Shown here piece by piece: positions 15,014 to 23,751 of a stretch of DNA of 64,000 nt (the first letter of the stretch is position 1; each line of letters opens with the position of its first letter). The notes beneath the pieces are model-generated. The model was not told the DNA's origin. It did not search any database and was given only the letters and a program-made list of their open reading frames with translations. Source of the stretch: Agaribacillus aureus (lineage in GTDB: Bacteria > Bacteroidota > Bacteroidia > Cytophagales > Cyclobacteriaceae); the NCBI GenBank assembly GCA_030442055.1, contig JAUJEB010000006.1, forward strand, positions 434,001 through 498,000. Reading direction: 5' to 3'. A program made the translations under genes and the position numbers.

Positions 15014-17818
15014 GTGGGTGTTTTTTTGATATCAATTTCTTTTATTTGTAGCAAAATACAATTCAAATTGAAGAATAAACTTTTTCTTATCCTGGTTATT
15101 GCTTCCATTGTGGGGGGTGGCGGATTTTATGCCTATAAATATTTCGGCAATATTTATAAAGTGGACACGTGGACACTTGTGCCCAATAGCGCCGTCATGG
15201 TTTATGAGTCCTCCAACACGGTGAAAGTCTGGAATGCTTTGCAAAAAAAAGCACCCTGGAAAAATCTTTTAAGTATCCCGTTCTTTCGTGATCTAAAGGA
15301 AAATTTTGAATCACTCGATAGCCTGGGAGGGAGGTCCGGTCAGTTGGATGAATTGTTTAGAGGAAATCCGTTTTTGATTTCGATGCACATTACCGGGGAT
15401 GACACATTCGATTATGTGTATTACATCGAATTAAAGGATCTTAAATCCAATGATTTGGCCAATAGAATTCTGGGATTGTTTAAAGAAAAGAAGGGCCATG
15501 TTTTCAGCCAGAGAAAATATAAAGACTTTGATGTTAACGAGATAAGAGATGTTGACAGCAAAGGCTCATTCACCTATGTTAATTACAAAAATTTTTTTAT
15601 TGGCAGCTTTACGCCTCATTTGGTAGAAGACGCCATAAGAAATATTACAGGCGAAAACCTGGAGACATTTGAAAATCAAAACGCTGCCCTGTTTAACTTC
15701 TCTAAACTGGATAATGACGACGGTAATCTTTATGTCAATAGTGAGAAGATCTCCGAGCTGTACGGAACCTTTGCCAGCCAAAAGGGGTGGAACCAACTTA
15801 GGTTTTTTTCCGAACAGGCATTTTTGGACGTAACCTTAACCGATAAGACGCTGTTGTTAAATGGTTTCAGCCAGGTAGAAAAAGAGGCCAATACCACTTT
15901 TCTAGGAACTTTTAAGGGGCAAAAACCCGGGAAAATGCAAATACAATCCTATTTGCCTAACCGGACAGCTATTTTGTTTCATCTAACATTTGAAAATGCA
16001 GCAGCTTGGAAGGAAAATTTAGTGAGGTTTTGGAGAAAGCGTGTACCCAATCAAATGCAGAAATGGGAAGACCTTGGTAATAAACATCAATTTGATGTCG
16101 ACGCCTTTTTTTCCTGGTTGGGCTATGAAATCGGACTGGCAACGCTGGAATCGGTTAATGCAAATGAACCTGAAAAGATATTAATTATCAATGCCCTGGA
16201 TGTCAATGAAGGGCTTAAACAATTGAATAAGTCAACGGAACTTTTGGCCGGTAGCGAGCAGGATACCTTATATATTGAAAATTATTCCGGCCAGGAGATC
16301 CGACAGATACCTATCCAAAATTTTCCGGGCCTGTTGCTGGGGCCGCAGTTTAATGGATTCAAAAGTTGCTTTTATACTGTAATGGATTCTTACCTGGTAA
16401 TGGCTAATAATGTGCAGGTGCTCAAGAATCTGATCAATGACCGGGAGTTGGAGAATGTATGGTCCAAATCCCTGCGGCAAACCGGTTTTATGGAGAGCAT
16501 ACTGGAGGAGGCGAATGTGAGCCTGATTGTCAATACATTGAGTGTCTGGAATATTTTGCAAGCCAATCTCAACCCTAAGTGGCAGCGATTTTCAAAAAAA
16601 AATGCACACCAGCTAAGGCAATTTGAAAACATATCCGCACAATTTAGCTATGTGGATAATAAGTTTTTTACCAGTTTATCAATGGATTTTGTGGAGAAGA
16701 AGCCAACTGACAACCAGCCACAAAATTATATGCTGGTTCAGAATGCTTTCACGGAGACACCCATTGCCACCAAGCCTTTTGTGGTACGCAACCATGTTAC
16801 CAACCGAAGAGAGGTGTTATTGCAGGATCAGCAACATTACCTGTATCTTATCGGCGCAGACGGAAAAACCTTATGGCGTGATTCGATAGGGGCCGCCATT
16901 CAGGGAGGCATCACGCAAATTGATTATTACGGCAATGGCAAGCTGCAATATTATTTTATTACAGATGATGCTTTACATGTGATTGACAGGCTGGGGAATT
17001 ATGTCGAAAACTTTCCAATACGGGTGCAGTCGGGACTATCGCTTTATCAGACGTCCGTGGTTGATTATGATAAAAGTAAAAAATACCGGTTTTTGGTGGC
17101 AGATAAGGAAGGAAATATCTATATGTTTGATAAGCGTGGCAAAAACCTCGATGGCTGGCAGCCGAGGAGGCTGGGTAATCGCCTGGCCACCCCTCCATTC
17201 CACATCAGGGTACGGGGGCGCGATTGTATTGTGGCGGTTCAGGAAGATGGTGTGGTCAATATGCTTAACAGGCGAGGGCAGATGTATCCGGGATTTCCAT
17301 TTGATTTAAAAGATAAAATAAATAATCCGCTTTTTGTAAATGTCGGTACCAGTTTTAAAAAATCATTTTTTACCTCCGTTACCAACAGTGGTTTGCTGGT
17401 GCGCTTTAATTTCGATGGTGCTATTTTTGAGCGCAAGCAACTGCTTAGACCGACCAAGGATGCCACCTTTAAATTGGCCATAGACGCTTTGGGCAGAACA
17501 TACATTATTGCACGGCAAGAGCAAAACAGGGTGAGCGTGCTCGATAGAAACGGCGAGGAGATTTTTGAGAAGGATTATGCTGCATCGGGAGAGATGGCTG
17601 TGCAGTATTATGATTTTGGCAGAGGACAACGGGTATATGCGCTGACCGATCAGCAGCAGGAGTTTACCTATTTGTATGACGCCGACGGTAAATTAATAAA
17701 TTATCAGCCGATCGAAAGTGGATTTAATATTGGATTAATGTATTTTGAGTCCAGGAAAAGTTTCCGCGTATTTAAAAACTACGAAAATAATTTTTCTATC
17801 CTGGATTACAAAAGATAA
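15014..17818 (+). CDS. Membrane-anchored protein: DUF3352-like domain plus C-terminal seven-repeat beta-propeller
   Basis: 934 residues. A single N-terminal membrane anchor (LFLILVIASIVGGGGFYAY) precedes a large alpha/beta region (to about residue 590) that resembles DUF3352-type proteins (VPNSAVMVYESSNTVKVWNAL). The last third carries seven copies of a D-x-x-G turn motif at about residues 613, 655, 704, 750, 798, 842 and 887, a period of 42-49 residues, as in a seven-bladed PQQ/WD-like propeller. The start is uncertain: GTG at 15014, or TTG at 15068, which directly precedes KNKLF and the anchor. It ends 21 bp before the MscS gene and is probably in one operon with it. Confidence 0.7.
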   Translation: MGVFLISISFICSKIQFKLKNKLFLILVIASIVGGGGFYAYKYFGNIYKVDTWTLVPNSAVMVYESSNTVKVWNALQKKAPWKNLLSIPFFRDLKENFESLDSLGGRSGQLDELFRGNPFLISMHITGDDTFDYVYYIELKDLKSNDLANRILGLFKEKKGHVFSQRKYKDFDVNEIRDVDSKGSFTYVNYKNFFIGSFTPHLVEDAIRNITGENLETFENQNAALFNFSKLDNDDGNLYVNSEKISELYGTFASQKGWNQLRFFSEQAFLDVTLTDKTLLLNGFSQVEKEANTTFLGTFKGQKPGKMQIQSYLPNRTAILFHLTFENAAAWKENLVRFWRKRVPNQMQKWEDLGNKHQFDVDAFFSWLGYEIGLATLESVNANEPEKILIINALDVNEGLKQLNKSTELLAGSEQDTLYIENYSGQEIRQIPIQNFPGLLLGPQFNGFKSCFYTVMDSYLVMANNVQVLKNLINDRELENVWSKSLRQTGFMESILEEANVSLIVNTLSVWNILQANLNPKWQRFSKKNAHQLRQFENISAQFSYVDNKFFTSLSMDFVEKKPTDNQPQNYMLVQNAFTETPIATKPFVVRNHVTNRREVLLQDQQHYLYLIGADGKTLWRDSIGAAIQGGITQIDYYGNGKLQYYFITDDALHVIDRLGNYVENFPIRVQSGLSLYQTSVVDYDKSKKYRFLVADKEGNIYMFDKRGKNLDGWQPRRLGNRLATPPFHIRVRGRDCIVAVQEDGVVNMLNRRGQMYPGFPFDLKDKINNPLFVNVGTSFKKSFFTSVTNSGLLVRFNFDGAIFERKQLLRPTKDATFKLAIDALGRTYIIARQEQNRVSVLDRNGEEIFEKDYAASGEMAVQYYDFGRGQRVYALTDQQQEFTYLYDADGKLINYQPIESGFNIGLMYFESRKSFRVFKNYENNFSILDYKR

Positions 17819-17839
17819 TAATTTCATTGATAAACTTAA

Positions 17840-19489
17840 ATGGATATGAAATTCAAAACCTTTTTTAGCCTGCTGGCCATTCTATACTCCCTCCCTATAA
17901 TGGGTCTCGAGCTACAGAATCAGGAAAGTGATTCCGCAGGACTGTATGATTTATCTAGTCCGTTTGGTGCTATTTACACGCATTTTGAGAATTTACAGGA
18001 GTATAATTATCACCCCGAGATCGCTGCCCGGCCTTTCCTGAGAAATGGCGTAAGCCTTGAAGAGGCTGAAAAGCTGGCTATTAAATTAAAACACATTTTT
18101 GATGGTAAGATCATTTACCTTGATCAGCACGATTTTCCAACCAACCCTAACTATGTAGATTCGTTGACCCGCCGGCAAAAATATGTGCTCGCCAGTCAGG
18201 TACCCGAGGTTTATGTAGTGAAGGAAGGGAACAAATGGATGTATTCCCAAACAACCATCGAAAGTATCGATAGGATTTACAAAAAAACCTACCCGTTCGG
18301 TACGGACAAGTTGTTAACCTGGCTACCTAAAATTGGGAATGACCGCTACTTTGGCTTATATATATGGCAGTTGATCGGGTTGTTGATCATCATCACTGCT
18401 TGCTTCATTATTCATAAGATCCTGACCTTTCTGATCGGGCGGATACTGACAAAAGTATTGGTGAAAATTGGTAAAAAAGATATTGCCAAAAAAGTGATCC
18501 ATCCCGTAGCCAAACCCATCAGTTTATTTTTGGTTTTCTGGTTGGCTTCTTTGTCTGTACCTGCGTTGCAATTGCCAATAAATACCTACTATAAGTATAT
18601 TCTGATGGCTTTAAGGGCGTCGCTTCCCGTATTTGCCACCATGGTCTTTTACCATTTGGTAGATCTGCTGTCAGAGTATTTCAAGCGACTGGCCGAAAAG
18701 ACGGAGACTACTTTGGATGATCAGCTGGTACCCCTGGTCCGGAAGGCCTTAAAAACATTCGTAGTGGTGATTGGGGTATTTTACACCTTGTATAACCTCA
18801 ACGTAGACATCATTCCGTTGCTCACCGGGTTATCAATCGGAGGTTTGGCGTTTGCCCTCGCCGCACAGGATACTATCAAAAACTTTTTCGGTTCCTTTAT
18901 GATTTTTGTAGATAAACCATTTCAGATCGGGGATTGGATTACCACCGGCGAAATCGACGGTTCGGTGGAAGAGGTAGGCTTCCGGTCCACGCGGGTGCGG
19001 ACTTTCAGAAATTCAGTGGTTTATGTTCCCAATGGAAAACTGGCAGATAGTACCATCGACAATCATGGACTGCGGGTGTACCGCCGGTTTTACACCAAAA
19101 TTGCGCTTACCTACGACACGCCGCCGGCCTTGATTCAGATATTTGTAGATGGACTGGAAAAAATAGTAAAAGAACATCCCCACACCCGTAAAGATTATTA
19201 CAACGTATTTCTCAACGACATGGCGGCGCATTCCCTGGATGTCATGTTTTATATTTTCTTTGAGGTGCCCACCTGGCCCGACGAATTGAAAGCGCGGCAG
19301 GAAGTGATCATGTCCATTATTAGCCTGGCAGACAGACTGGGCGTTCGGTTTGCCTTCCCTACACAGACCCTACATCTCGAGACCTTGCCAGGACAAGACG
19401 CACTGACGCCAGCCTATGTGGAAAGCGAAGAGGTGATGAGAAAAAAAATGGAGGAGTTTTTTGCCAGAGATCAGGGGAATAAAGCCTGA
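17840..19489 (+). CDS. MscS family mechanosensitive ion channel
   Basis: 549 residues. An N-terminal signal-like segment and an extracytoplasmic region of about 160 residues precede four or five membrane helices (from about residue 174). The pore-lining TM3 and the MscS signature are GLAFALAAQDTIKNFFGS near residue 333, then the beta-domain DKPFQIGDWI, GSVEEVGFRSTRVRTFRNSVVYVPNG. It should release solutes on hypo-osmotic shock. The periplasmic N-terminal domain is larger than in E. coli MscS, suggesting a specialised gating input, perhaps from the adjacent propeller protein (inference from 21-bp spacing only). Confidence 0.92.
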   Translation: MDMKFKTFFSLLAILYSLPIMGLELQNQESDSAGLYDLSSPFGAIYTHFENLQEYNYHPEIAARPFLRNGVSLEEAEKLAIKLKHIFDGKIIYLDQHDFPTNPNYVDSLTRRQKYVLASQVPEVYVVKEGNKWMYSQTTIESIDRIYKKTYPFGTDKLLTWLPKIGNDRYFGLYIWQLIGLLIIITACFIIHKILTFLIGRILTKVLVKIGKKDIAKKVIHPVAKPISLFLVFWLASLSVPALQLPINTYYKYILMALRASLPVFATMVFYHLVDLLSEYFKRLAEKTETTLDDQLVPLVRKALKTFVVVIGVFYTLYNLNVDIIPLLTGLSIGGLAFALAAQDTIKNFFGSFMIFVDKPFQIGDWITTGEIDGSVEEVGFRSTRVRTFRNSVVYVPNGKLADSTIDNHGLRVYRRFYTKIALTYDTPPALIQIFVDGLEKIVKEHPHTRKDYYNVFLNDMAAHSLDVMFYIFFEVPTWPDELKARQEVIMSIISLADRLGVRFAFPTQTLHLETLPGQDALTPAYVESEEVMRKKMEEFFARDQGNKA

Positions 19490-19532
19490 AGTCGGCCACT
19501 TGACCCTAGGTGAATTGCTAATATTTATTTAG

Positions 19533-19540
19533 TATTTTTG
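19533..19540 (+). promoter_or_regulatory. -7 element upstream of DUF763
   Basis: TATTTTTG matches TAnnTTTG, 55 bp before the TTG start. The nearest TTG (19515-19517) is only 15 bp away, so the -33 match is poor. Confidence 0.4.
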
Positions 19541-19595
19541 TTGAAAATGCTAAAAAAATTAGTTATTATTGCTGCTCATTAACCGGAGATATCCA

Positions 19596-20825
19596 TTGAA
19601 AAGAGCAGGACATGCCGATTTACCGCTTCATCACGGCCGCGTACCGGTGTGGTTGGCACAACGCATGAGTAAGTTGGCCGCGGGAATCATTGAGGCTATT
19701 ATTATTGAATATGGCAAGTCCGAAGTCATTCGGCGCATGAGTGATCCGCTTTGGTTTCAGTCATTGGGTTGTGTGCTTGGCATGGACTGGCATTCATCTG
19801 GAATTACCACCTCGGTGATGGGAGCGCTTAAGAGAGCCATTAATCCAATATCCAATACGCTGGGAATTTATGTCTGTGGGGGAAGAGGGCGGCATTCGCG
19901 ACAAACGCCTGCAGAGCTATTGAAAATAGCGGACCATACCGGATTGGACGGACAGGTTCTTGTAAAATGCAGCAAGCTTAGCGCCAAGATAGATAACACA
20001 GCCATTCAGGATGGTTTTCAATTGTATTTACACTCATTTCTGGTTACCGACGAAGGTGAGTGGGCAGTAGTTCAACAAGGGATGAACGGGGCCAGCGGCT
20101 ATGCGCGTCGCTATCATTGGCATTCCGAGGCTTTGGATTCGTTTGTCAACGAACCCCACACCTGCATTTGCGGTAATAATCAAGGTGAAATTCTAAATCT
20201 CACCGATCGCAATGCCAGGGAAACAAGAAATAAGGTTTTGGAAATAATTCAGGAATCCCCTTCCAGGATGTTACCGGAAATTCGTAAAATCTACATGCCG
20301 TCCCATCATGATGTGAAATCCAAGGATGTCAATTTGAAAAGATTGGGGAGTTTACTGGCTTTTGCCCATGACTACGGACCCCAGGATTTTGAGTCACTGC
20401 TATTGCTCAAAGGCGTTGGTCCCAGAACTATGCAGTCCTTGGCATTGGTTAGTGAGGTAATTTATGGAACCCCCACGCGCTTTCAGGACCCGGCCCGGTT
20501 TTCCTTCGCCCATGGAGGTAAAGACGGGCATCCGTTTCCGGTACCAACAAAAGTGTACGATGAAACCATCCAGATTTTAAAGACCTCGGTGGAAAAGGCT
20601 AAAATTGGGTTTTATGATAAACAGCGGGCTATTAAAAGCATTGGCAAAATTGTCGAGCACATTGAAAAAGATTTTAAGCCCAATACCAATTTTAACAGGG
20701 TAGTGGCTAAAGAGCGGGAGGAGTCTTACAAATATGGGGGCAGGACCGTATTTGGTAAAGCTCAGCCACCAAAGGTTAAAAGTCCGGCGAAACCGCGATT
20801 GAAACAGTTATCATTGTTTGATTAA
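19596..20825 (+). CDS. DUF763 domain-containing protein
   Basis: 409 residues, a DUF763 member spanning almost the whole chain: KRAGHADLPLHHGRVPVWLAQRM at the start, GICVCGGRG-like and KCSKLSAKIDNTAIQDGFQLYLHSF motifs, a conserved NEPHTCICGN, and a helix-hairpin-helix-like segment LLLKGVGPRTMQSLALVSEVI. The HhH segment hints at nucleic-acid binding; no reaction is established. The start is a TTG at 19596: homologues begin at this lysine-arginine, no ATG is available, and GGAG sits 7 bp upstream. A frame extension to another TTG at 19569 lacks such a site. Confidence 0.85.
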   Translation: MKRAGHADLPLHHGRVPVWLAQRMSKLAAGIIEAIIIEYGKSEVIRRMSDPLWFQSLGCVLGMDWHSSGITTSVMGALKRAINPISNTLGIYVCGGRGRHSRQTPAELLKIADHTGLDGQVLVKCSKLSAKIDNTAIQDGFQLYLHSFLVTDEGEWAVVQQGMNGASGYARRYHWHSEALDSFVNEPHTCICGNNQGEILNLTDRNARETRNKVLEIIQESPSRMLPEIRKIYMPSHHDVKSKDVNLKRLGSLLAFAHDYGPQDFESLLLLKGVGPRTMQSLALVSEVIYGTPTRFQDPARFSFAHGGKDGHPFPVPTKVYDETIQILKTSVEKAKIGFYDKQRAIKSIGKIVEHIEKDFKPNTNFNRVVAKEREESYKYGGRTVFGKAQPPKVKSPAKPRLKQLSLFD

Positions 20826-20868
20826 TTACCTGCAACCGGTAGGTTCGCAATTCATAGGCCCGGAAGAC

Positions 20869-20920
20869 AAATCAGGTTGAAATTCGTATTTCAATTTCCG
20901 ATGTGAGGCGGGCCTGATTT
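20869..20920. terminator. Nested hairpin element between convergent genes
   Basis: AAATCAGG (20869-20876) pairs with CCTGATTT (20913-20920) and encloses a perfect 7-bp hairpin TTGAAAT-TCGT-ATTTCAA (20877-20894). A further AGGCCCG/CGGGCCT pair overlaps the outer stem. It lies between DUF763 and the convergent RHH gene, so a bidirectional terminator is the simplest reading. Confidence 0.45.
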
Positions 20921-20965
20921 GGTGTAGTAATCTAAGATCGTTTTAGTGTCAATTTTTAATCGCGG

Positions 20966-21139
20966 TTACTCATCGTCCCTGTTTTTGCCCCTTTTCAATC
21001 TCCCGGCCTCCTTCAAAGCTTTGTGAATGATCCATTCCAACTGTCCGTTTGTACTACGAAATTCATCGGCGCCCCATTTTTCGATGGCCTTAAGAATGTC
21101 AGGGTCAAGCCGTAATACAAATGGTTTTTTCTTGGTCAT
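20966..21139 (-). CDS. Arc-like ribbon-helix-helix DNA-binding protein (57 aa)
   Basis: 57 residues: MTKKKPFVLRLDP, then DILKAIEKWGADEFRSTNGQ, then LEWIIHKALKEAGR and a basic tail. This is the ribbon-helix-helix layout: a short beta strand (PFVLRL) followed by two helices. It would bind DNA as a dimer. Its start is 2 bp after the stop of the PH-like gene, so it is the last gene of a three-gene operon (SPFH, PH-like, RHH). A tandem 11-bp repeat upstream of the operon is a possible target. Confidence 0.8.
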   Translation of the reverse strand: MTKKKPFVLRLDPDILKAIEKWGADEFRSTNGQLEWIIHKALKEAGRLKRGKNRDDE

Positions 21140-21141
21140 AG

Positions 21142-21681
21142 CTAATAGTCTGTATCTTTCTCCATTATGCGTTGCATGGCCTGCTTCATGGCCTCAGGCT
21201 GCTGCGTTCCGATCATCAATTTCCTGTCGTCATGAAAAGTTAAAAGTAGCCCGTGATTACCTTTTATGATCAGGCCTGTCAATTTCTTAAAGAAGTTTTT
21301 TCGATAGCCATAACCGCCGTAATCTTTAATAGCTTTAAACTGCTTCATTTCATAATTGGCGATGTTATCCTTGTGAACATATTTCCAATTCGGGATAAAA
21401 GGAAAATACTTGTAATAAACACTGTTATCTTTAATTTGGACTTCCAACTTGGCGCCAAAAATTATCATATTGATGATCGCCATCATAGAAAAGGAAAGGA
21501 GGATCACTATGATCAGACCCATATCCGACATTGGATTGTTACCCCAGGGTTCTCCGGTAATTATCTGTACATAAAAGCCCCATCCCAGGGGTACGGCGAC
21601 TGTCAGATTGGAAACTATCATCACTACTACTAACCAAACCTGCGTAAATCTCTGGTTTTCTGAAAATAATATTCTGCTCAT
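21142..21681 (-). CDS. Membrane protein with two helices and a PH-like C-terminal domain
   Basis: 179 residues: two membrane segments at about residues 15-35 and 54-76, then a beta-rich cytosolic domain (KLEVQIKDNSVYYKYFPFIPNWKYVHKDNIANYEMKQF) of bacterial PH-like character, ending in a helix EAMKQAMQRIM. The family is not named with confidence. It lies between an SPFH protein and a ribbon-helix-helix regulator on one transcript, 46 bp after the SPFH stop's neighbour start and 2 bp before the RHH start, so it likely works with the SPFH membrane scaffold. Confidence 0.7.
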   Translation of the reverse strand: MSRILFSENQRFTQVWLVVVMIVSNLTVAVPLGWGFYVQIITGEPWGNNPMSDMGLIIVILLSFSMMAIINMIIFGAKLEVQIKDNSVYYKYFPFIPNWKYVHKDNIANYEMKQFKAIKDYGGYGYRKNFFKKLTGLIIKGNHGLLLTFHDDRKLMIGTQQPEAMKQAMQRIMEKDTDY

Positions 21682-21727
21682 ACGTAAAGATCCGTTTATA
21701 AATTAAAAAACTGCATTTAACTTTGGT

Positions 21728-22582
21728 TTAATGGTTGAGCGTTCCGGAATTTACCACCGGCGTGATATCTTTATCGGCACAAAGCACCACCATTAAATTG
21801 CTGACCATGGCTGCCTTTCTTTCTTCATCCAGCTCAATAACTTCTCTTTTTGAGAGATCGTCCAATGCCATTTCGACCATGCTTACGGCTCCTTCGACAA
21901 TCTTGTGCCGGGCTGCGACAATAGCGGCGGCTTGCTGCCTTCTTAACATGGCGCTGGCAATTTCAGCGGCATAGGCGAGATAACCTATCCTGGCTTCTAT
22001 CACATGGATGCCGGCAATGTCCAGACGGGCGCTTAACTCTCTTTCAAGGGCCTCATTGACCTCCTTCATTCCCGAGCGCAGGGTAAGTTCGGTCTGATCA
22101 TCCTCAAAATTATCGTACGGATAGCTTCCCGCTAATTTTCTAACGGCAGCATCGCTCTGTATGCGAACAAAATTTTCATAGTTATCTACCTCAAATGCAG
22201 CCTTAAAAGTATCTTTTACCTGCCATACCAGGATGACGCCAATCAAAATTGGATTACCAACCTTGTCATTGACTTTTACCCGTTCGCTGTCAAAATTCCG
22301 TGCTCGCAGAGAGATCTTCTTTCTGGCATAAAAAGGATTAACCCAAAAGAAGCCATTATCCTTAACTGTACCTTTATAATCTCCAAAAAGTACCAATACC
22401 CTTGAGCCATTCGGGTTGACAAAGAAAAATCCCGGAAGCATAACGATGGCCGTGAGTATGATAAGCGCAAATAAAGGGTTTTTAAAAGCGACAATGCCAG
22501 CGATGCCTACCAGCAATAGTAGAAAAACTGTAACTAACATTATATAACCGGAAATCGGTTTATTGACTTTTTCGTTGATCAT
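21728..22582 (-). CDS. SPFH (stomatin/band 7) domain protein
   Basis: 284 residues: an N-terminal hydrophobic pair (about residues 12-50, LVTVFLLLLVGIAGIVAF) and an SPFH domain from about residue 60 (GSRVLVLFGDYKGTVKDNGFFWVNPF), then VVRIQ...AAVRKLAGSYPYD, and the long helix HVIEARIGYLAYAAEIASAMLRRQQAAAIVAAR that drives oligomerisation. Family members form membrane microdomain rings that protect or regulate membrane proteins. First gene of the SPFH/PH-like/RHH operon. No NfeD partner is nearby, unlike in classical stomatin operons. Confidence 0.9.
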   Translation of the reverse strand: MINEKVNKPISGYIMLVTVFLLLLVGIAGIVAFKNPLFALIILTAIVMLPGFFFVNPNGSRVLVLFGDYKGTVKDNGFFWVNPFYARKKISLRARNFDSERVKVNDKVGNPILIGVILVWQVKDTFKAAFEVDNYENFVRIQSDAAVRKLAGSYPYDNFEDDQTELTLRSGMKEVNEALERELSARLDIAGIHVIEARIGYLAYAAEIASAMLRRQQAAAIVAARHKIVEGAVSMVEMALDDLSKREVIELDEERKAAMVSNLMVVLCADKDITPVVNSGTLNH

Positions 22583-22594
22583 GATGTTATATTT

Positions 22595-22616
22595 AAAATG
22601 ATATCAAAATGATATT
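22595..22616. promoter_or_regulatory. Tandem 11-bp repeat upstream of SPFH operon (candidate RHH operator)
   Basis: AAAATGATATC followed directly by AAAATGATATT, 10 of 11 identical, one helical turn apart and 13-34 bp before the SPFH start. Ribbon-helix-helix repressors typically bind such closely spaced repeats. Assigning it to the RHH protein encoded at the operon's end is an inference. Confidence 0.4.
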
Positions 22617-22983
22617 AATATAATTACATACACGAGAAAGTGACCAAAAGGGTTACATTCTGGTAGGTATTATGGAATCTGTCGATTCAGAACCGCTTAT
22701 TAAATGATCCCGGATTCCGCCGTAAAATGCTTTGATGCGAGATCCCAGACATTGCAAAACCGGTGGTCTTAGGTATTTATCAGCGGCATTGCATAACGGT
22801 TGGTGTTTGTCATTTAACGGCTGATGGCCGGAGACTAATTATGATTCCGGGGAAGGGTATGCTGAAGTTGGATGGGGCGATGACGAGGTACCTGGAAATA
22901 AAGTATTGCTAAATTAAGCTAGTCTGCCTAAACGGAAAAGTGTCGAATTTGGTGGAACCTGTTTTGGTTTTTCAACTACTTTT

Positions 22984-23019
22984 AAACAAATAAAGCACCC
23001 ACCGGTGCTTTATTTGTTT
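22984..23019 (-). terminator. Strong hairpin terminator after the beta-barrel gene
   Basis: A perfect 16-bp stem, AAACAAATAAAGCACC with GGTGCTTTATTTGTTT, around a 4-base loop. It is 36 bp beyond the stop of the minus-strand porin-like gene; the AT-rich outer stem supplies the U tract. Confidence 0.8.
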
Positions 23020-23054
23020 GATCCAAAATGGACACGGACAATTAACTTATATTT

Positions 23055-23723
23055 TTATTCTGCGCCACCAAACAAAGGACAAAACCATGCAATGATCAAT
23101 GCGTTCACTCGTCCTTTGTTACCGCCGTAGCCAGGATAATCTCCCTCGGATTTTGTGTTGTTGGAAAGACCCGGGTTTACGGTTAGCTGAACGCGGTCGC
23201 CGCTACTGAATTCATAACTTGCGCCCACAGATAAACTGACGGCGGCAGTTTTGAACTCGTCCTTGGCATTTCTTTTGTCTTTTTCATCGCCATATTCTAC
23301 TTTTTTCTTGGCACCTACTAAAAATGAAATTTGAGGTCCGGCGAAAACACTTACATTTTCAGACACATGATATCTTGCGACAAATGGAACATTCAGATAA
23401 CTCAATGTATATCTTTCCTTTTGTTCTCTTTCTTCAAATGTGACTTCATCGTAGAATTGGCTGGTGGATTTTGAGCCAACATTGGCATAATAAAGCCCGG
23501 TCTCAAGAATAACACCATTATCTAGGGGTTTTTGGGTATAAAACCCGGCTGTTACACCGGGAACATAACTATTGTCCCCCTGGCTATCCCCGCTAAGGGT
23601 TGAAAGATTGGGCCCGACACCAACGCCGTATTTAAGATTTTTGGTGAATTGTGCGTGACCTTTGGCAATGGCAATACCTGAAAGTAGTAATGTGATCAAA
23701 AATATTCGAAAATTTATTTGCAT
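23055..23723 (-). CDS. Outer-membrane beta-barrel (porin family) protein
   Basis: 222 residues with a signal peptide ending GHAQF. The rest alternates as in an eight-stranded outer-membrane barrel of the PorT/OmpW-like Bacteroidota group: GVGVGPNLSTLSG, TAGFYTQKPL, LETGLYYANVG, LSYLNVPFVARYHV, SVFAGPQISFLVGAKKK, AAVSLSVGASYEF. It ends at ...WFCPLFGGAE without the usual terminal aromatic. Role probably structural or ligand binding at the surface. It lies 28 bp downstream of the lipoprotein gene on the same strand. Confidence 0.8.
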   Translation of the reverse strand: MQINFRIFLITLLLSGIAIAKGHAQFTKNLKYGVGVGPNLSTLSGDSQGDNSYVPGVTAGFYTQKPLDNGVILETGLYYANVGSKSTSQFYDEVTFEEREQKERYTLSYLNVPFVARYHVSENVSVFAGPQISFLVGAKKKVEYGDEKDKRNAKDEFKTAAVSLSVGASYEFSSGDRVQLTVNPGLSNNTKSEGDYPGYGGNKGRVNALIIAWFCPLFGGAE

Positions 23724-23751
23724 GGCTTTATATGGATTCTAAGGGAATAAA

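Larger units (their letters stand above)
22583..23054. other. Intergenic region upstream of the SPFH operon
   Basis: 472 bp. It holds the promoter region of the SPFH operon, the tandem repeat at 22595-22616 and the terminator at 22984-23019. In between (22640-22980) I see no coding frame or RNA that I can support. Confidence 0.4.
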
